Assembly: GCA_040902885.1 (NCBI GenBank)
Contig: JBBDWK010000042.1
Coordinates: 1-64,000 of the forward strand
Direction of reading: 5' to 3'
DNA: 64,000 nucleotides
From: JBBDWK01 sp040902885
Lineage (GTDB): Bacteria > Acidobacteriota > Terriglobia > Bryobacterales > Bryobacteraceae
The position numbers were made by a program, and so were the translations under genes. Of this stretch, positions 1 to 9,164 are shown in pieces; position 1 is the first letter of the stretch; the number at the start of each line of letters is the position of its first letter. The notes beneath the pieces were generated by a model. That model was not told the DNA's origin and made no database searches. It saw only the letters and a program-made list of their open reading frames with translations.

Positions 1-17
1 TTTAAACTGCTAAATCC

Positions 18-47
18 TTGACAAGAGATCACCTTACTCGCTAGGCT
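18..47 (+). promoter_or_regulatory. Sigma-70-like promoter for the lipid cluster
   Basis: A perfect -35 hexamer TTGACA lies at 18-23. It is followed 18 bases later by TAGGCT at 42-47 as a plausible but weak -10. Transcription would start near 54, about 40 bases before the first ATG at 97. This is inference from consensus matching only. Confidence 0.45.
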
Positions 48-96
48 AAGTGGTCGCGCTAGCATTCGAGACTGTACGTACACGTACTATTACGTC

Positions 97-1671
97 ATGC
101 CCGATCTCAGTCCTCCGAACGCAGCCCGTTCGCTCCTGACCGACGCTGCCCAAGCGTTCCGCGAAACGGAGATCCTCCTCGCGGGCGCCAACGGATTTCT
201 GGGCAAGGTGATCCTCGGGTTTCTCCTGGACCGCTACTCCGATTTCCGGCGCCTCCACATCCTGGTCCGTCCCAAGGGCAACATGTCCGCGGAGGAGCGC
301 TTTTATCGGGAGGTGCTGGCCTCTCCCGCGCTTGCCGGCGTGGTCGACAATCTCGAACCGGGGTTCCTCGACCGCAAGATCCGGGTGATTCCGGGCGATC
401 TGTCCGAGACAACTTGCGGCCTTTCGCTCTCGGCCGTGGAAGGTCTCGCTGGTAAGGTGGGGCTGATTCTCAACTGTGCCGGCCTGGTGGAATTTTTCCC
501 GCCCGTGGACGATTCCTTCAAGTCCAATGTGGATGGCGTGGAGAACGTGGTCGCTCTGGCCAAACGCCTGAAGGCCAAACTGCTGCACGTCTCCACTTGT
601 TACGTGTGCGGCGAAGCCGACGGATTGATTGAAGAAACCACGCCCATCGTGGGCTTTTATCCCCGCCGGAAGGGAGTGTCGGACGACACCTTCGACTACC
701 GGGAAGAGATCCGCTACAGCCGCGAGCGTGTAGCGCAGATTTATCGCGATGCGGGCGATACGCAGCCGCGCTCCAAAGAGGTGGCGCAGAGGCTGATCGA
801 GCTGGGCCGGCAGCGCGCCGAGGCATGGGGCTGGGTCAATACCTATACTTATGCGAAGAGCATCGGCGAGCAAATTATCGCGGACGAGAAGGACCTCGAC
901 TATGCCATCGTGCGGCCCGCCATCGTGGAGAGCGCGCTGCATTTTCCCTTCCCCGGATGGGTGGAAGGCGGCCGCACCGCCGCGCCGCTGGTCCTCATGG
1001 CCATGGGCGGCTTGAAGCACTGGACGGTTCGTCCCGATGCGCCGCTCGAAGTAGTGCCGGTCGATCTGGTGGCATCCTCGATACTGGCTGTAAGCGCGCT
1101 GCTGCTCGAAGGCCGCAACCAGCGCGTCTATCAACTGGGGACGGCGGACGTGAATCCGCTCCACCTGGAGCCGCTCGTACAGCTGTTGCACGTCGAATCC
1201 AAAAGGCAGGCGCGGCGCAAGCGCCCGCAGCAACTCGCGCTGGTTTCGCCCGGCCGGGTACGGATTCTTTCTCCCGAGCGGGCCCGCGTCCGGCGGATGC
1301 GCCTGCAGAAGCGATTGGAGCGCGGCCGCGTGGTGCTCACCGCGCTGAAGAAGGTGCTCGAGACAACCGGGCTGCCCGGACGGCAATCCGTGAATTCGCT
1401 CTCCATGCTGCTGCGCGGTCTCGGATTGCAGGCCATGTTCCGCGAACAGACGCTCGAGCTGTATCAGCCGTTCATCCTGGATAATCGTTATATCTTCGAA
1501 TCTCAAAACATCCGCGCCGCCTACCGGCTCTTGTCTGAGAGGGATCGCGAGCTGTTGCCCTGGACTCCCGAGCTTATCGACTGGGAGCGCTATTGGGTAC
1601 ACAACCAGATTCGCGGCGTGGAGAAGTGGGTGAAACCGGCGGCGCTCGAAGATTGGGCGTTTAAGGTTTGA
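97..1671 (+). CDS. Fatty acyl reductase-like SDR (male-sterility/NAD_binding_4 family)
   Basis: A 524-residue extended short-chain dehydrogenase. The N-terminal Rossmann motif GANGFLGKV lies near residue 30, and the catalytic Tyr-x3-Lys pair is at Y250/K254 inside TYTYAKSIGE. Family members reduce acyl-CoA or acyl-ACP thioesters with NADPH to fatty aldehyde or alcohol. The long region after the reductase core resembles the C-terminal sterile domain of fatty acyl reductases. It is the first gene of a tight cluster with an acyl-AMP ligase/ACP/acyltransferase fusion, a PlsY-like protein and a HAD phosphatase, so a role in making fatty alcohols for a lipid is a reasonable inference. Substrate and product cannot be told from sequence. 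The ATG at 97 is the first good start after the promoter. Confidence 0.8.
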   Translation: MPDLSPPNAARSLLTDAAQAFRETEILLAGANGFLGKVILGFLLDRYSDFRRLHILVRPKGNMSAEERFYREVLASPALAGVVDNLEPGFLDRKIRVIPGDLSETTCGLSLSAVEGLAGKVGLILNCAGLVEFFPPVDDSFKSNVDGVENVVALAKRLKAKLLHVSTCYVCGEADGLIEETTPIVGFYPRRKGVSDDTFDYREEIRYSRERVAQIYRDAGDTQPRSKEVAQRLIELGRQRAEAWGWVNTYTYAKSIGEQIIADEKDLDYAIVRPAIVESALHFPFPGWVEGGRTAAPLVLMAMGGLKHWTVRPDAPLEVVPVDLVASSILAVSALLLEGRNQRVYQLGTADVNPLHLEPLVQLLHVESKRQARRKRPQQLALVSPGRVRILSPERARVRRMRLQKRLERGRVVLTALKKVLETTGLPGRQSVNSLSMLLRGLGLQAMFREQTLELYQPFILDNRYIFESQNIRAAYRLLSERDRELLPWTPELIDWERYWVHNQIRGVEKWVKPAALEDWAFKV

Positions 1672-1691
1672 AACGGAGTCCCGACCGGCCA

Positions 1692-4439
1692 ATGGCAGCC
1701 CAAACGGAACCAACGCAAATCACTGAACGGGAGCGGCAGGTTCTTGAAATCATCGAGGGACTCCTGCGCGAGCTGGGCAGGGAGCGGGCCGCGCAGGTGC
1801 TGTCTCTCAACTCCTCCTTCGAGCGGGACCTGGGCATGGGCAGTCTGGATCTGGTGGAGCTGCTGGTGCGCTGTGAGACGCGCTTCGATGTCCAGTTGCC
1901 GGAAGAGATTGCGGAGCAGGCCGAAACTCCCGCCGGTTGGGTGCGCGCCATCGTCGACGGGGGCCGGGCGGCGGAGGAGGCCGGCCGGCAGGGTTACCGG
2001 ATTGAGCCGGCGCGCGAATATGTTCCGCAGTTGCCGGGCGGGGACGCGACGCTGCTGGACATATTCCGGCGTCATGTGGAGTGCGTCCCGGACCGGACCT
2101 GCGTCCATCTGCTGGAGAACGGCTCCGGCCGCGGCCTGACCTACGGAAATCTTTACGACACGGCCTCGGCTGTCGCCGCCGGCCTCATCGCTTCGGGCTT
2201 GCAGCGCAACGACACGGTGGCCATCATGCTGCCGACCGGAGCCGATTTCTTTTACGCCTTCTTTGGAACCATGCTCGCGGGCGGCATTCCCGTGCCCATC
2301 TATCCGCCATCCAATCCGAATCTGATTGAAGAGTACGTCAAGCGGCAGATGGGCATTCTGCGCAGCGCGGAGATCCGCTTCCTGATCACCTTTGACCGCG
2401 TTCGCGCCGTATCGCAGCTCATGAAGATGCTGCTTCCGGGCACGGTTGAAGTGACCACGGCGGACGCGCTCCGCGAGGGACGCAGCCGGTCTCGGGTGGC
2501 CGTGGCGCCCTCCGACGTTGCCCTGGTGCAATACACTTCGGGCAGCACGGGCGACCCCAAGGGCGTTGTGCTGACGCACCGCGGAGTGCTCGCGAATCTG
2601 CGGGGGATCGGGAACGCGGTGGATGTGCGGCCCTCCGACTCCGTGGTGAGCTGGCTGCCGCTCTACAGCGACATGGGTCTGGCCGGCTCCTTGCTGTTCA
2701 GTTTCTACTACGGAGTGCCTCTCACGCTCCTTTCGCCGATCGAATTTCTGGAGCATCCCGAAACCTGGCTGAGGGCCATTCACCAGGCGAGAGGCACTCT
2801 CTCGGCGGCGCCGAACTTTGCGTTCGAATTGTGCGCGCGCAAGATACCTGCGTGGACGCTCGAGGGGCTGGATTTGAGTTGCTGGAGATTGGCCGTCAAT
2901 GCCGGCGAGCCGGTTTCGCCCGAGACCATGAGCAGGTTCGTCGAGCGATTCGGTCCGTTTGGGTTCCGCCCGGAAAGCGTCACTACGGCATACGGGCTGG
3001 CCGAATCCTGCGTGGCGCTGACCTTTCCTTCGCCCGGCGGCGCGCCGCGAATCGATGCCGTGCGGCGCGACTCCCTGGAACGAAAGGGAAAGGCCGAGCC
3101 GGCTCCGGATGGAGAGCGAAGCTGCCTGCGGTTCTACTCGTTGGGCCGCCCGCTGGCGGGGCACGAGCTGCGCGTCGTTGACGACGCCAAGCGGGAGGTC
3201 GGCGAGCGTGTGCGCGGACGGCTGCTGTTCCGCGGACCGTCGCGAACGCCCGGCTATTTCCGCAGCCCGGAAGCAACCGCGTCCGCGATCGACGCCGATG
3301 GTTGGATGGAGACCGGCGATCTCGCTTATCTCGCGGGCGGCGAGCTTTTCGTCACGGGGCGCACCAAGGATTGTATTCTGAAGGCAGGGCGGAATTTGAG
3401 TCCGCACGATGTGGAGGCCACGGCTTGCGAAGTTCCTGGCGTGGAGCCGCAGGGAGCCGCCGCGTTCGGCGAGCCCGATCCCGAGAGCGGCACCGAGCGC
3501 TTGATCGTAGTCGCGGAAACCCGCGCCACCCTCGAGCGCGACCTGCAACGCATCGAAGCCGGCATCGTTAAAAAGATTTCGGACAGCCTCGACATACGCC
3601 CCGACGTAGTTCAGCTCATTCGCCGCGGGAACTTGCCGAAGACTTCCAACGGCAGAGTCCGCCGCCACGAGACAAGAAACTTGTACCGGCAGGGCAGGCT
3701 GCAAAGGCGCAGACTTTATCCCTGGATTCAAATCGCGCGGCTGTGGAGGCAGAACCTCGGTCCGGTTCTGGTGGGGGGCCTGGAGCGAGGCTTCGCCCTG
3801 GCGCACCGTATATCGTTCTCCTCGGCACGCTTCGTGCTGGGCGCTGCCGCCGGAGCTGCCGCCCGCCTTCTTGGAAATCCATCCTTCACTCCGGCGGCGG
3901 CACGCGCAATGCTGCGCCTGCACGGACTCGACTACGCCATCCACGGCGCGGAACGGGTGGACGCCGCGCATGCAGTCATCTATATCGGCAACCGCGCCTC
4001 GGTTCTCGATCCCGTGGTGCTGACTGCGCTGCTGCCCGCGCCGATCCGATTCGCCGACTCAAGCGCTCTCACCGGGCTTCCATGGCCGCTTGCGTTCCTG
4101 CTGCAACCGCTCATAGCGACGCCGCCAAAGAACAAGATGCAGCCCAAGGCCGCGGCACAGGAAGACCGCATCCGGCACGCGCTCGAGGAAGGGTGTTCGG
4201 TGGTTGTCTTTCCGGAGGGGGCGGTCGGAGCGCCGGCTCACCTGAGTCCCTTCCGCCTGGACGCTTTCTTTGCCGCCGCCGGTTCTCAATGCCCGGTGCA
4301 GCCCATCGCCTTGCGTATGGAGGGCACCGAAGGCCGCGTGTCCGTGGGCGACAGAATTCTTCCCGGTTCCGCCGATCCTTCCCATCTCACCGTTTTGCGC
4401 GATCGGGTTCGAGGCGCCATCTCCCAGCTATGCCAGTGA
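1692..4439 (+). CDS. ACP domain / acyl-AMP ligase / PlsC-like acyltransferase fusion
   Basis: A 915-residue trifunctional protein. Residues ~12-85 are an acyl carrier domain with the phosphopantetheine Ser at S51 (DLGMGSLDL). Residues ~110-690 are an ANL-superfamily adenylate-forming enzyme with the P-loop YTSGSTGDPKG near 280 and the TGDL motif. Residues ~730-915 are PlsC-like: block III FPEG is at 840-843, but block I reads NRASVLD with Arg768 where the catalytic His of HX4D is expected. The likely role is activating a fatty acid as acyl-AMP and loading it on the fused carrier, with the acyltransferase step uncertain because of the missing His. The ATG at 1692 is preferred over an in-frame TTG at 1668 that overlaps the previous stop, because GGAG lies upstream of it. 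It overlaps the next gene by 10 bases. Confidence 0.82.
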   Translation: MAAQTEPTQITERERQVLEIIEGLLRELGRERAAQVLSLNSSFERDLGMGSLDLVELLVRCETRFDVQLPEEIAEQAETPAGWVRAIVDGGRAAEEAGRQGYRIEPAREYVPQLPGGDATLLDIFRRHVECVPDRTCVHLLENGSGRGLTYGNLYDTASAVAAGLIASGLQRNDTVAIMLPTGADFFYAFFGTMLAGGIPVPIYPPSNPNLIEEYVKRQMGILRSAEIRFLITFDRVRAVSQLMKMLLPGTVEVTTADALREGRSRSRVAVAPSDVALVQYTSGSTGDPKGVVLTHRGVLANLRGIGNAVDVRPSDSVVSWLPLYSDMGLAGSLLFSFYYGVPLTLLSPIEFLEHPETWLRAIHQARGTLSAAPNFAFELCARKIPAWTLEGLDLSCWRLAVNAGEPVSPETMSRFVERFGPFGFRPESVTTAYGLAESCVALTFPSPGGAPRIDAVRRDSLERKGKAEPAPDGERSCLRFYSLGRPLAGHELRVVDDAKREVGERVRGRLLFRGPSRTPGYFRSPEATASAIDADGWMETGDLAYLAGGELFVTGRTKDCILKAGRNLSPHDVEATACEVPGVEPQGAAAFGEPDPESGTERLIVVAETRATLERDLQRIEAGIVKKISDSLDIRPDVVQLIRRGNLPKTSNGRVRRHETRNLYRQGRLQRRRLYPWIQIARLWRQNLGPVLVGGLERGFALAHRISFSSARFVLGAAAGAAARLLGNPSFTPAAARAMLRLHGLDYAIHGAERVDAAHAVIYIGNRASVLDPVVLTALLPAPIRFADSSALTGLPWPLAFLLQPLIATPPKNKMQPKAAAQEDRIRHALEEGCSVVVFPEGAVGAPAHLSPFRLDAFFAAAGSQCPVQPIALRMEGTEGRVSVGDRILPGSADPSHLTVLRDRVRGAISQLCQ

Positions 4440-5035
4440 CCGAGATTCCCATTCCGGTTCGCGCGCTGCTGTGCTTCCTCCTGGGCTCCATCCCTTTCGC
4501 GGTGCTGGCCATGCGGGGCAGCGGAATCGACATTCTCCGCGCGGGTTCCCGCAATCCCGGCTTCAACAACGTGTTGCGGTACAGCAAGCGGCGCGCGATG
4601 GTCACGCTCGCCGGAGATCTGGGAAAGGGATTTCTTGCCATCTGGCTGCTCTATGCCCCGTCGGAGCCGATTGCGCTTGGCTGGCTGTTCGGAATTTCGG
4701 CCATCCTCGGCCACTGTTACTCGCCCTGGCTGAAATTCAACGGCGGGAAGGGGATCGCCACCTCGGCGGGGGTAATGCTTGTCCTGTACCCGCCCTGGGC
4801 GGCCATCTGCCTCGTGGTCTTCGCCGCGCTACGGATTACGGGGGGAAAGCTCAAGTGGGTGGAGGCGGGCACCATCGCTTCGCTCAGCTCCTGGCTGCTC
4901 TTCACCTGCCTGATGCTGGCCTTTCAAACGAGAACGGATACGTTCCATGCAGGCCTGACCACGCTGTTTCTCGCATGGCGCCACAAAAGCAACTTCCGCA
5001 TTCTGGCGAACGCCCGGCATGTGCATGCGCGGTAG
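4430..5035 (+). CDS. plsY: PlsY-like glycerol-3-phosphate acyltransferase
   Basis: A 201-residue polytopic membrane protein. It carries the PlsY signature loops: GSRNPGFNNVLR near residue 35 (canonical GSGNxGATNxLR), then LGHCYSPWLKFNGGKG, the glycine-rich second motif. PlsY transfers acyl groups from acyl-phosphate to the sn-1 position of glycerol-3-phosphate. The first motif diverges at two usually conserved places (Arg for Gly, Phe for Ala), so this may be a specialised paralogue rather than the housekeeping enzyme. The start ATG at 4430 overlaps the stop of the ligase fusion by 10 bases, implying translational coupling and a shared lipid product. Confidence 0.78.
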   Translation: MPVTEIPIPVRALLCFLLGSIPFAVLAMRGSGIDILRAGSRNPGFNNVLRYSKRRAMVTLAGDLGKGFLAIWLLYAPSEPIALGWLFGISAILGHCYSPWLKFNGGKGIATSAGVMLVLYPPWAAICLVVFAALRITGGKLKWVEAGTIASLSSWLLFTCLMLAFQTRTDTFHAGLTTLFLAWRHKSNFRILANARHVHAR

Positions 5036-5041
5036 AGAGCC

Positions 5042-5764
5042 ATGACGCAGCCGCAAGGCATCGCCTTTTACGATTTCGACGGCACTCTGGCCTCGTGCAA
5101 CGTGGTCACGCAATATGCATTCGTCGCGCGGCATCATCCGTCGCGTCCTCGGGCCGCGCTGAAGTTCGCCCGTCTGCTTCTCGCCGTTCCATTCTGGATC
5201 GGGCTGGACCTCTACTCGCGCCGGCGCTTCAATGAGATGTTTTTCCGCGAGTACCGCGGTCTGTCTCGGGCCTGGCTCTCCGAAGTCGCGGATGAGTTGT
5301 TTCAAAGAGTGATTCGCCCGTCCATATTCCCAGGCGCGCGGGCGCTCGTGGAGGCCGACCGCGCGAGCGGGTTCCGGACGGTGCTGGTGACCGGCACGCT
5401 CGATTTAGCCTTGAAACCCGTAGTCCGGCATTTCGGATTCGACGACGTCATCTGCAACTCCCTGATCTTTGAAGATGGCGCCGCAACGGGCGAGGTGGCA
5501 GCGCCTTTGATCGCCGAGCGGGAGAAGGTGGAAGCCATGCACCGCCTGAGCCGCAGCCGCGGCTTGGACCTTGCCCGGTCCAAGGCCTATTCCGACAGCA
5601 TCTCCGATCTTCCGATGCTCGAGGCGGTAGGCCACCCTGCAGCGGTGAATCCGGAGCGCCGGTTACGCCGCGTGGCCCTCGAGCGAGCGTGGCCGATTCT
5701 GGATCTGAAGCAGCGGCAGGCCGGCCCGGAGCCTATCGCGCCAAGTCGATGCCGAACTTCTTGA
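5042..5764 (+). CDS. HAD-superfamily IB phosphatase
   Basis: A 240-residue HAD hydrolase of the SerB-like IB subfamily. Motif I is DFDGT at residues ~12-16, motif II is VTGTLD near 119, and motif III/IV is the acidic SDSISDLPML near 180. Related IB phosphatases act on phosphoserine or on lysophosphatidic/phosphatidic-type substrates, and several are fused to PlsC domains. Last of four same-strand genes, it begins 7 bases after plsY. Dephosphorylation of a lipid intermediate is inferred from context only. Its 3' end overlaps the convergent DUF507 gene by 32 bases. Confidence 0.75.
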   Translation: MTQPQGIAFYDFDGTLASCNVVTQYAFVARHHPSRPRAALKFARLLLAVPFWIGLDLYSRRRFNEMFFREYRGLSRAWLSEVADELFQRVIRPSIFPGARALVEADRASGFRTVLVTGTLDLALKPVVRHFGFDDVICNSLIFEDGAATGEVAAPLIAEREKVEAMHRLSRSRGLDLARSKAYSDSISDLPMLEAVGHPAAVNPERRLRRVALERAWPILDLKQRQAGPEPIAPSRCRTS

Positions 5765-6320
5765 GTTCTTCGGCGTAGTAGCGGCGGTGGAGCAGATCCC
5801 ACTCCTCGCTGCCCTCCGGAATCTCGCGCTTCTGGGTCTTCACCTTGAGGCGCGCCGCGCGGTCGACCTTATCTTCAACCTGCAGAAGCTCGGTGATGGC
5901 GCGGACAATCTCCAGGCGGACGTCGTTGGGGTCTCTTTTCATGCGGATTTCGCGCGATTTCCGCAAGACGGCCACCAGTTTGTGGGAGATGTCCGTCACC
6001 TTGTCGCGCGAGAGCTTCATCTGGTCGCCGGAATCGCGCCCCGCGGCGCGGACGACTTTGCGCTGGGTAATCAGGGTGTTCTTAATCTTGCGGAACATCT
6101 CCTGATAGCTGACACCCTCTTGCCGCATGTAGTCGGAGTACTGGCCGAGAATCTCGCGCACCTCGTCGTTCAACCGGTCCTCGACCTCCAATTCCTCGGC
6201 GATGAGACCGGTAACGATTTCGGCGACGGCCTGAGGATTGGTGGTTTCAATCACTCCTGGAGCCAGTCTTCTCACAACTTGGCGAGAAAGATAGGCGATG
6301 AATTCCCTGGCAAGCAGCAT
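5733..6320 (-). CDS. Tandem DUF507 protein
   Basis: A 195-residue soluble protein made of two homologous, mostly helical halves of about 95 residues. The first begins MLLAREFIAYLS and the second MKLSRDKVTDIS near residue 102. This matches DUF507, a family of unknown function seen in Acidobacteria and some Deltaproteobacteria and Aquificae. Charged Lys/Arg/Glu-rich helices suggest a coiled or nucleic-acid-interacting surface, but no catalytic motif is visible. It stands alone on the minus strand and converges with the HAD gene. Confidence 0.7.
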   Translation of the reverse strand: MLLAREFIAYLSRQVVRRLAPGVIETTNPQAVAEIVTGLIAEELEVEDRLNDEVREILGQYSDYMRQEGVSYQEMFRKIKNTLITQRKVVRAAGRDSGDQMKLSRDKVTDISHKLVAVLRKSREIRMKRDPNDVRLEIVRAITELLQVEDKVDRAARLKVKTQKREIPEGSEEWDLLHRRYYAEELKKFGIDLAR

Positions 6321-6390
6321 TCTCTGGTTGTTCTAAGTCCTGAAATTTCCCCAAGTCTAACACATCCTCGGGGGCTGAAGTACGAGACAG

Positions 6391-6416
6391 AGCCGCGCCC
6401 GTAGGAAGCGGTTGCC
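6391..6416. repeat. Degenerate half-copy of a palindromic repeat family
   Basis: The segment from AGCCGCG through AAGCGGTTGCC matches the right half of the palindrome at 27800-27857, including the flanking TTGCC, with a few substitutions. The left arm is not present. It lies in the divergent intergenic region between the DUF507 and kinase genes. Confidence 0.4.
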
Positions 6417-6498
6417 GTCCACTCGCGATCGCTTCTTTAGCTGCGCTACGTTGAAATTGCGATAATAGACGGACTACCCTTCGAAAGCACCCTGAGCG

Positions 6499-9132
6499 AT
6501 GGTCGGTAAAACAGTTTCACACTACCGCGTTGTGGAAAAGCTGGGCTCCGGGGGCATGGGCGTGGTTTACAAAGCGGAGGATCTGCGACTGGGCCGGTAT
6601 CTGGCCCTCAAGTTCCTGCCCCCTCATGTCGCCACCGATCCGCAGGTGATCGAACGATTCCAGCGCGAGGCGCGAGCCACCTCGGCTTTGAATCATCCCC
6701 ACATCTGCACCATCTACGGGATCGATCAGGCCGACGAAGGACCCTTCATCGCCATGGAGCTGCTGGAAGGCCAGACGCTCGCCAAACGCATCGGAGGGAA
6801 GCCGGTGCCTCTTCCGGATCTTCTGGAGTATGCCGCCCAGATGGCCAACGCACTGGAAGCGGCGCACGCCCGCGGGATTGTCCACCGCGACATCAAACCC
6901 GCCAACGTGTTTCTGACGGAAGGCAACCGGGTGAAGATTCTGGACTTCGGCCTTGCGAAGCTGGTGCGGAGGGAAAGGCTCGATTTTTCCAGAACCATGA
7001 CGGTCGGCCCGGACGAAAACGTCAGCACGATTTCCGGCACCGCCCTAGGCACTGTGGCTTACATGTCTCCGGAGCAGGCTAGGGGCCAGGAAGTAGACCA
7101 CCGGTCCGATCTCTTCTCGTTCGGGGTCGTGCTCTACGAGATGGCCACGGGGCGCCTGCCTTTCGGCGGGAACACGCCGGCCACGGTATATGACGCCCTT
7201 CTCAACCAGTCTCCGCCGTCTGTGACACAACTGAATCCCGAGGTTCCGGCGGAGCTTCAGAACATTATCGCTATCGCGCTGGAGAAGGATCGCGAGATGC
7301 GGTATCAGACCGCGGCCGACATGCGGGCCGCTCTCCAGCGGCTGCGGCGCGGGGATTCGGGAACCGGACAAGCAGTAGCGGCAGCTTTTCTTCCCGCCTC
7401 CGGGAAGCAATGGAAACACAAGGCCGCGTTCGTAACTGGCGGGCTTGGTCTTCTGGCGCTGGCCGCGGTGCTGTTGTTGCGGACGGAGCGCGACACCAAT
7501 CCGCTTCCCGCCAGCGGGAGATTCACGCAGCTGACGGAAGGCGCGGGCGAAGAGTTGTTCCCCAGTCTTTCGGCCGACGGCAGGATTCTGGTCTACACCG
7601 CGCGGCTGGACGGAAACTGGGACATCTTCATCCAGCGCGTGGGCGGAAAGAATGCGCTCAATCTGACGCGCGATTCCTCCGCTGACGATACCACTCCGGT
7701 CTTTTCGCCGGATGGAGAAAAGATCGCGTTCCGGTCCGATCGCGACGGCGGGGGAATTTTCGTCATGGGCGCCACCGGCGAATCGCTGCGCAGGCTGACC
7801 GGCGAGGGCTATAACCCGTCCTGGTCCCCAACCGGCCGGGAAATCGTTTACAGCACAGAGCAGGTGATCCGGCCGGAAGCCCGTTCCGGCGCCAGGGGCC
7901 AGTTGTGGATCGTGTCCGTGGATACGGCCGAGAAGCGGCGCCTTCCGACTCCCAACGACGCGGTGCAGCCACATTGGTCTCCGCACGGGAAACGGATCGC
8001 GTACTGGGCGGCGGACGCGGCCGGCATCCGCGATATCTGGACTGTCCCGGCCCAGGGAGGGCAGCCCGCTCCGGTCACCAAGGATACGGCCCTCGACTGG
8101 AACCCGGTCTGGTCGCCCGATGGCAGGCTGCTTTACTATGCGAGCGACCGCAGCGGCACCATGAATTTCTGGCGGGTGCGCGTCGACGAATCGTCGGGCA
8201 GCGTCGATGGCGAACCCGAACCGGCAACGACCCCCTCGCGCGACAGCGGCAATCTGAGCTTCTCCAGCAAAGGCGACCGTTTTGTGTACGCGCAGAGAAT
8301 GGTTCTGTCCAACATATATAAGGTGACGCTGGACCCGGTTGCGGGCCGTGTCGCTTCACCGGAAGCGGCCATAACGAATGGAACTCGTCTGGATGTCTTT
8401 CCGAACCTTTCGCCGGACGGCGAGTGGCTGGTCTTCTCTTCCTTCGGCATTCGGGAGGATATCTTCGTGGTGAAGGCGGGCGGAACGGGGTTACGCCAGC
8501 TTACCGAAGACGAACATCGGGATCGAAGCCCGTCGTGGTCTCCGGACGGCAAGCGCATCGCATTTCATTCCAATCGCGGCGGAAACTACGAAATCTGGAC
8601 CATACATCCGGATGGCAGCGGGCTGGAGCAGAAGACGCACACCGGGCATAGTGCCTTCAACCCGGTCTGGTCCCCGGACGGGAAGTGGCTCAGCTACCGG
8701 ACCGCCGATGATGCGTATCTCATGGACCTGGATTGGCCGTGGAAGGATCAGCCCCCGCTGGCGCTGCCCAGATTTTCGGGAAGCGGATGGGAACCGTCCA
8801 TGTGGTCGCGGGACGGCAAGTACCTCGCGGGGACACGCAGGCAACCGAACGGAGTGCGAGCGGGCGTGGTGGTTCATTCGCCCGGGTCGGACGCCGTCGA
8901 AGGGCTCAGCGAGATCGGGCTGCGGCCCGTCTGGCTGAGCGACAATCGCCGGCTGGTGTTCAACCACGAAGGCGTGTTGTACCTGCTCGACCGGGCATCG
9001 AAGCAGTACAGACAACTGCACGCGGCGCCCTTCGGGACCATCAGCGGCTTCGGAGTCGCGCCCGACGACCGGACGGTCTACTACACGCGCGCCAACGCCG
9101 AGGCCGACATCTGGATGTTCAGCCCGCCGTAG
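6499..9132 (+). CDS. Membrane Ser/Thr protein kinase with PD40 beta-propeller
   Basis: An 877-residue one-pass receptor-like kinase. The cytoplasmic Hanks kinase domain (residues ~8-275) shows the glycine loop LGSGGMGVVYKAED, catalytic HRDIKPAN and DFGLAK. One transmembrane helix spans ~309-328. The rest is a periplasmic TolB/WD40-like propeller with repeated 'SPDGxxIxF' strands (for example WSPDGRLLYYASDR, WSPDGKRIAFHSNR). This architecture is expanded in Acidobacteria (Solibacter). The propeller probably senses an extracytoplasmic ligand or protein, and kinase targets are unknown. The start at 6499 places the Gly-loop at the usual distance from the N-terminus. No partner phosphatase is adjacent. 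Confidence 0.9.
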   Translation: MVGKTVSHYRVVEKLGSGGMGVVYKAEDLRLGRYLALKFLPPHVATDPQVIERFQREARATSALNHPHICTIYGIDQADEGPFIAMELLEGQTLAKRIGGKPVPLPDLLEYAAQMANALEAAHARGIVHRDIKPANVFLTEGNRVKILDFGLAKLVRRERLDFSRTMTVGPDENVSTISGTALGTVAYMSPEQARGQEVDHRSDLFSFGVVLYEMATGRLPFGGNTPATVYDALLNQSPPSVTQLNPEVPAELQNIIAIALEKDREMRYQTAADMRAALQRLRRGDSGTGQAVAAAFLPASGKQWKHKAAFVTGGLGLLALAAVLLLRTERDTNPLPASGRFTQLTEGAGEELFPSLSADGRILVYTARLDGNWDIFIQRVGGKNALNLTRDSSADDTTPVFSPDGEKIAFRSDRDGGGIFVMGATGESLRRLTGEGYNPSWSPTGREIVYSTEQVIRPEARSGARGQLWIVSVDTAEKRRLPTPNDAVQPHWSPHGKRIAYWAADAAGIRDIWTVPAQGGQPAPVTKDTALDWNPVWSPDGRLLYYASDRSGTMNFWRVRVDESSGSVDGEPEPATTPSRDSGNLSFSSKGDRFVYAQRMVLSNIYKVTLDPVAGRVASPEAAITNGTRLDVFPNLSPDGEWLVFSSFGIREDIFVVKAGGTGLRQLTEDEHRDRSPSWSPDGKRIAFHSNRGGNYEIWTIHPDGSGLEQKTHTGHSAFNPVWSPDGKWLSYRTADDAYLMDLDWPWKDQPPLALPRFSGSGWEPSMWSRDGKYLAGTRRQPNGVRAGVVVHSPGSDAVEGLSEIGLRPVWLSDNRRLVFNHEGVLYLLDRASKQYRQLHAAPFGTISGFGVAPDDRTVYYTRANAEADIWMFSPP

Positions 9133-9164
9133 CGGTACGATAGTGGGTCGCAAGGAGCGCCTCC

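Noticed and set aside
46..1713. Minus-strand 555-residue open frame opposite the fatty acyl reductase gene
   Set aside because: It is the antisense shadow of a high-GC gene, has no family motifs, and the plus-strand frame has clear SDR motifs.
1590..3971. Minus-strand 793-residue open frame opposite the ligase fusion
   Set aside because: Composition is rich in Arg/Gly/Ala/His without motifs, and the opposite frame carries ACP, AMP-binding and PlsC-like domains.
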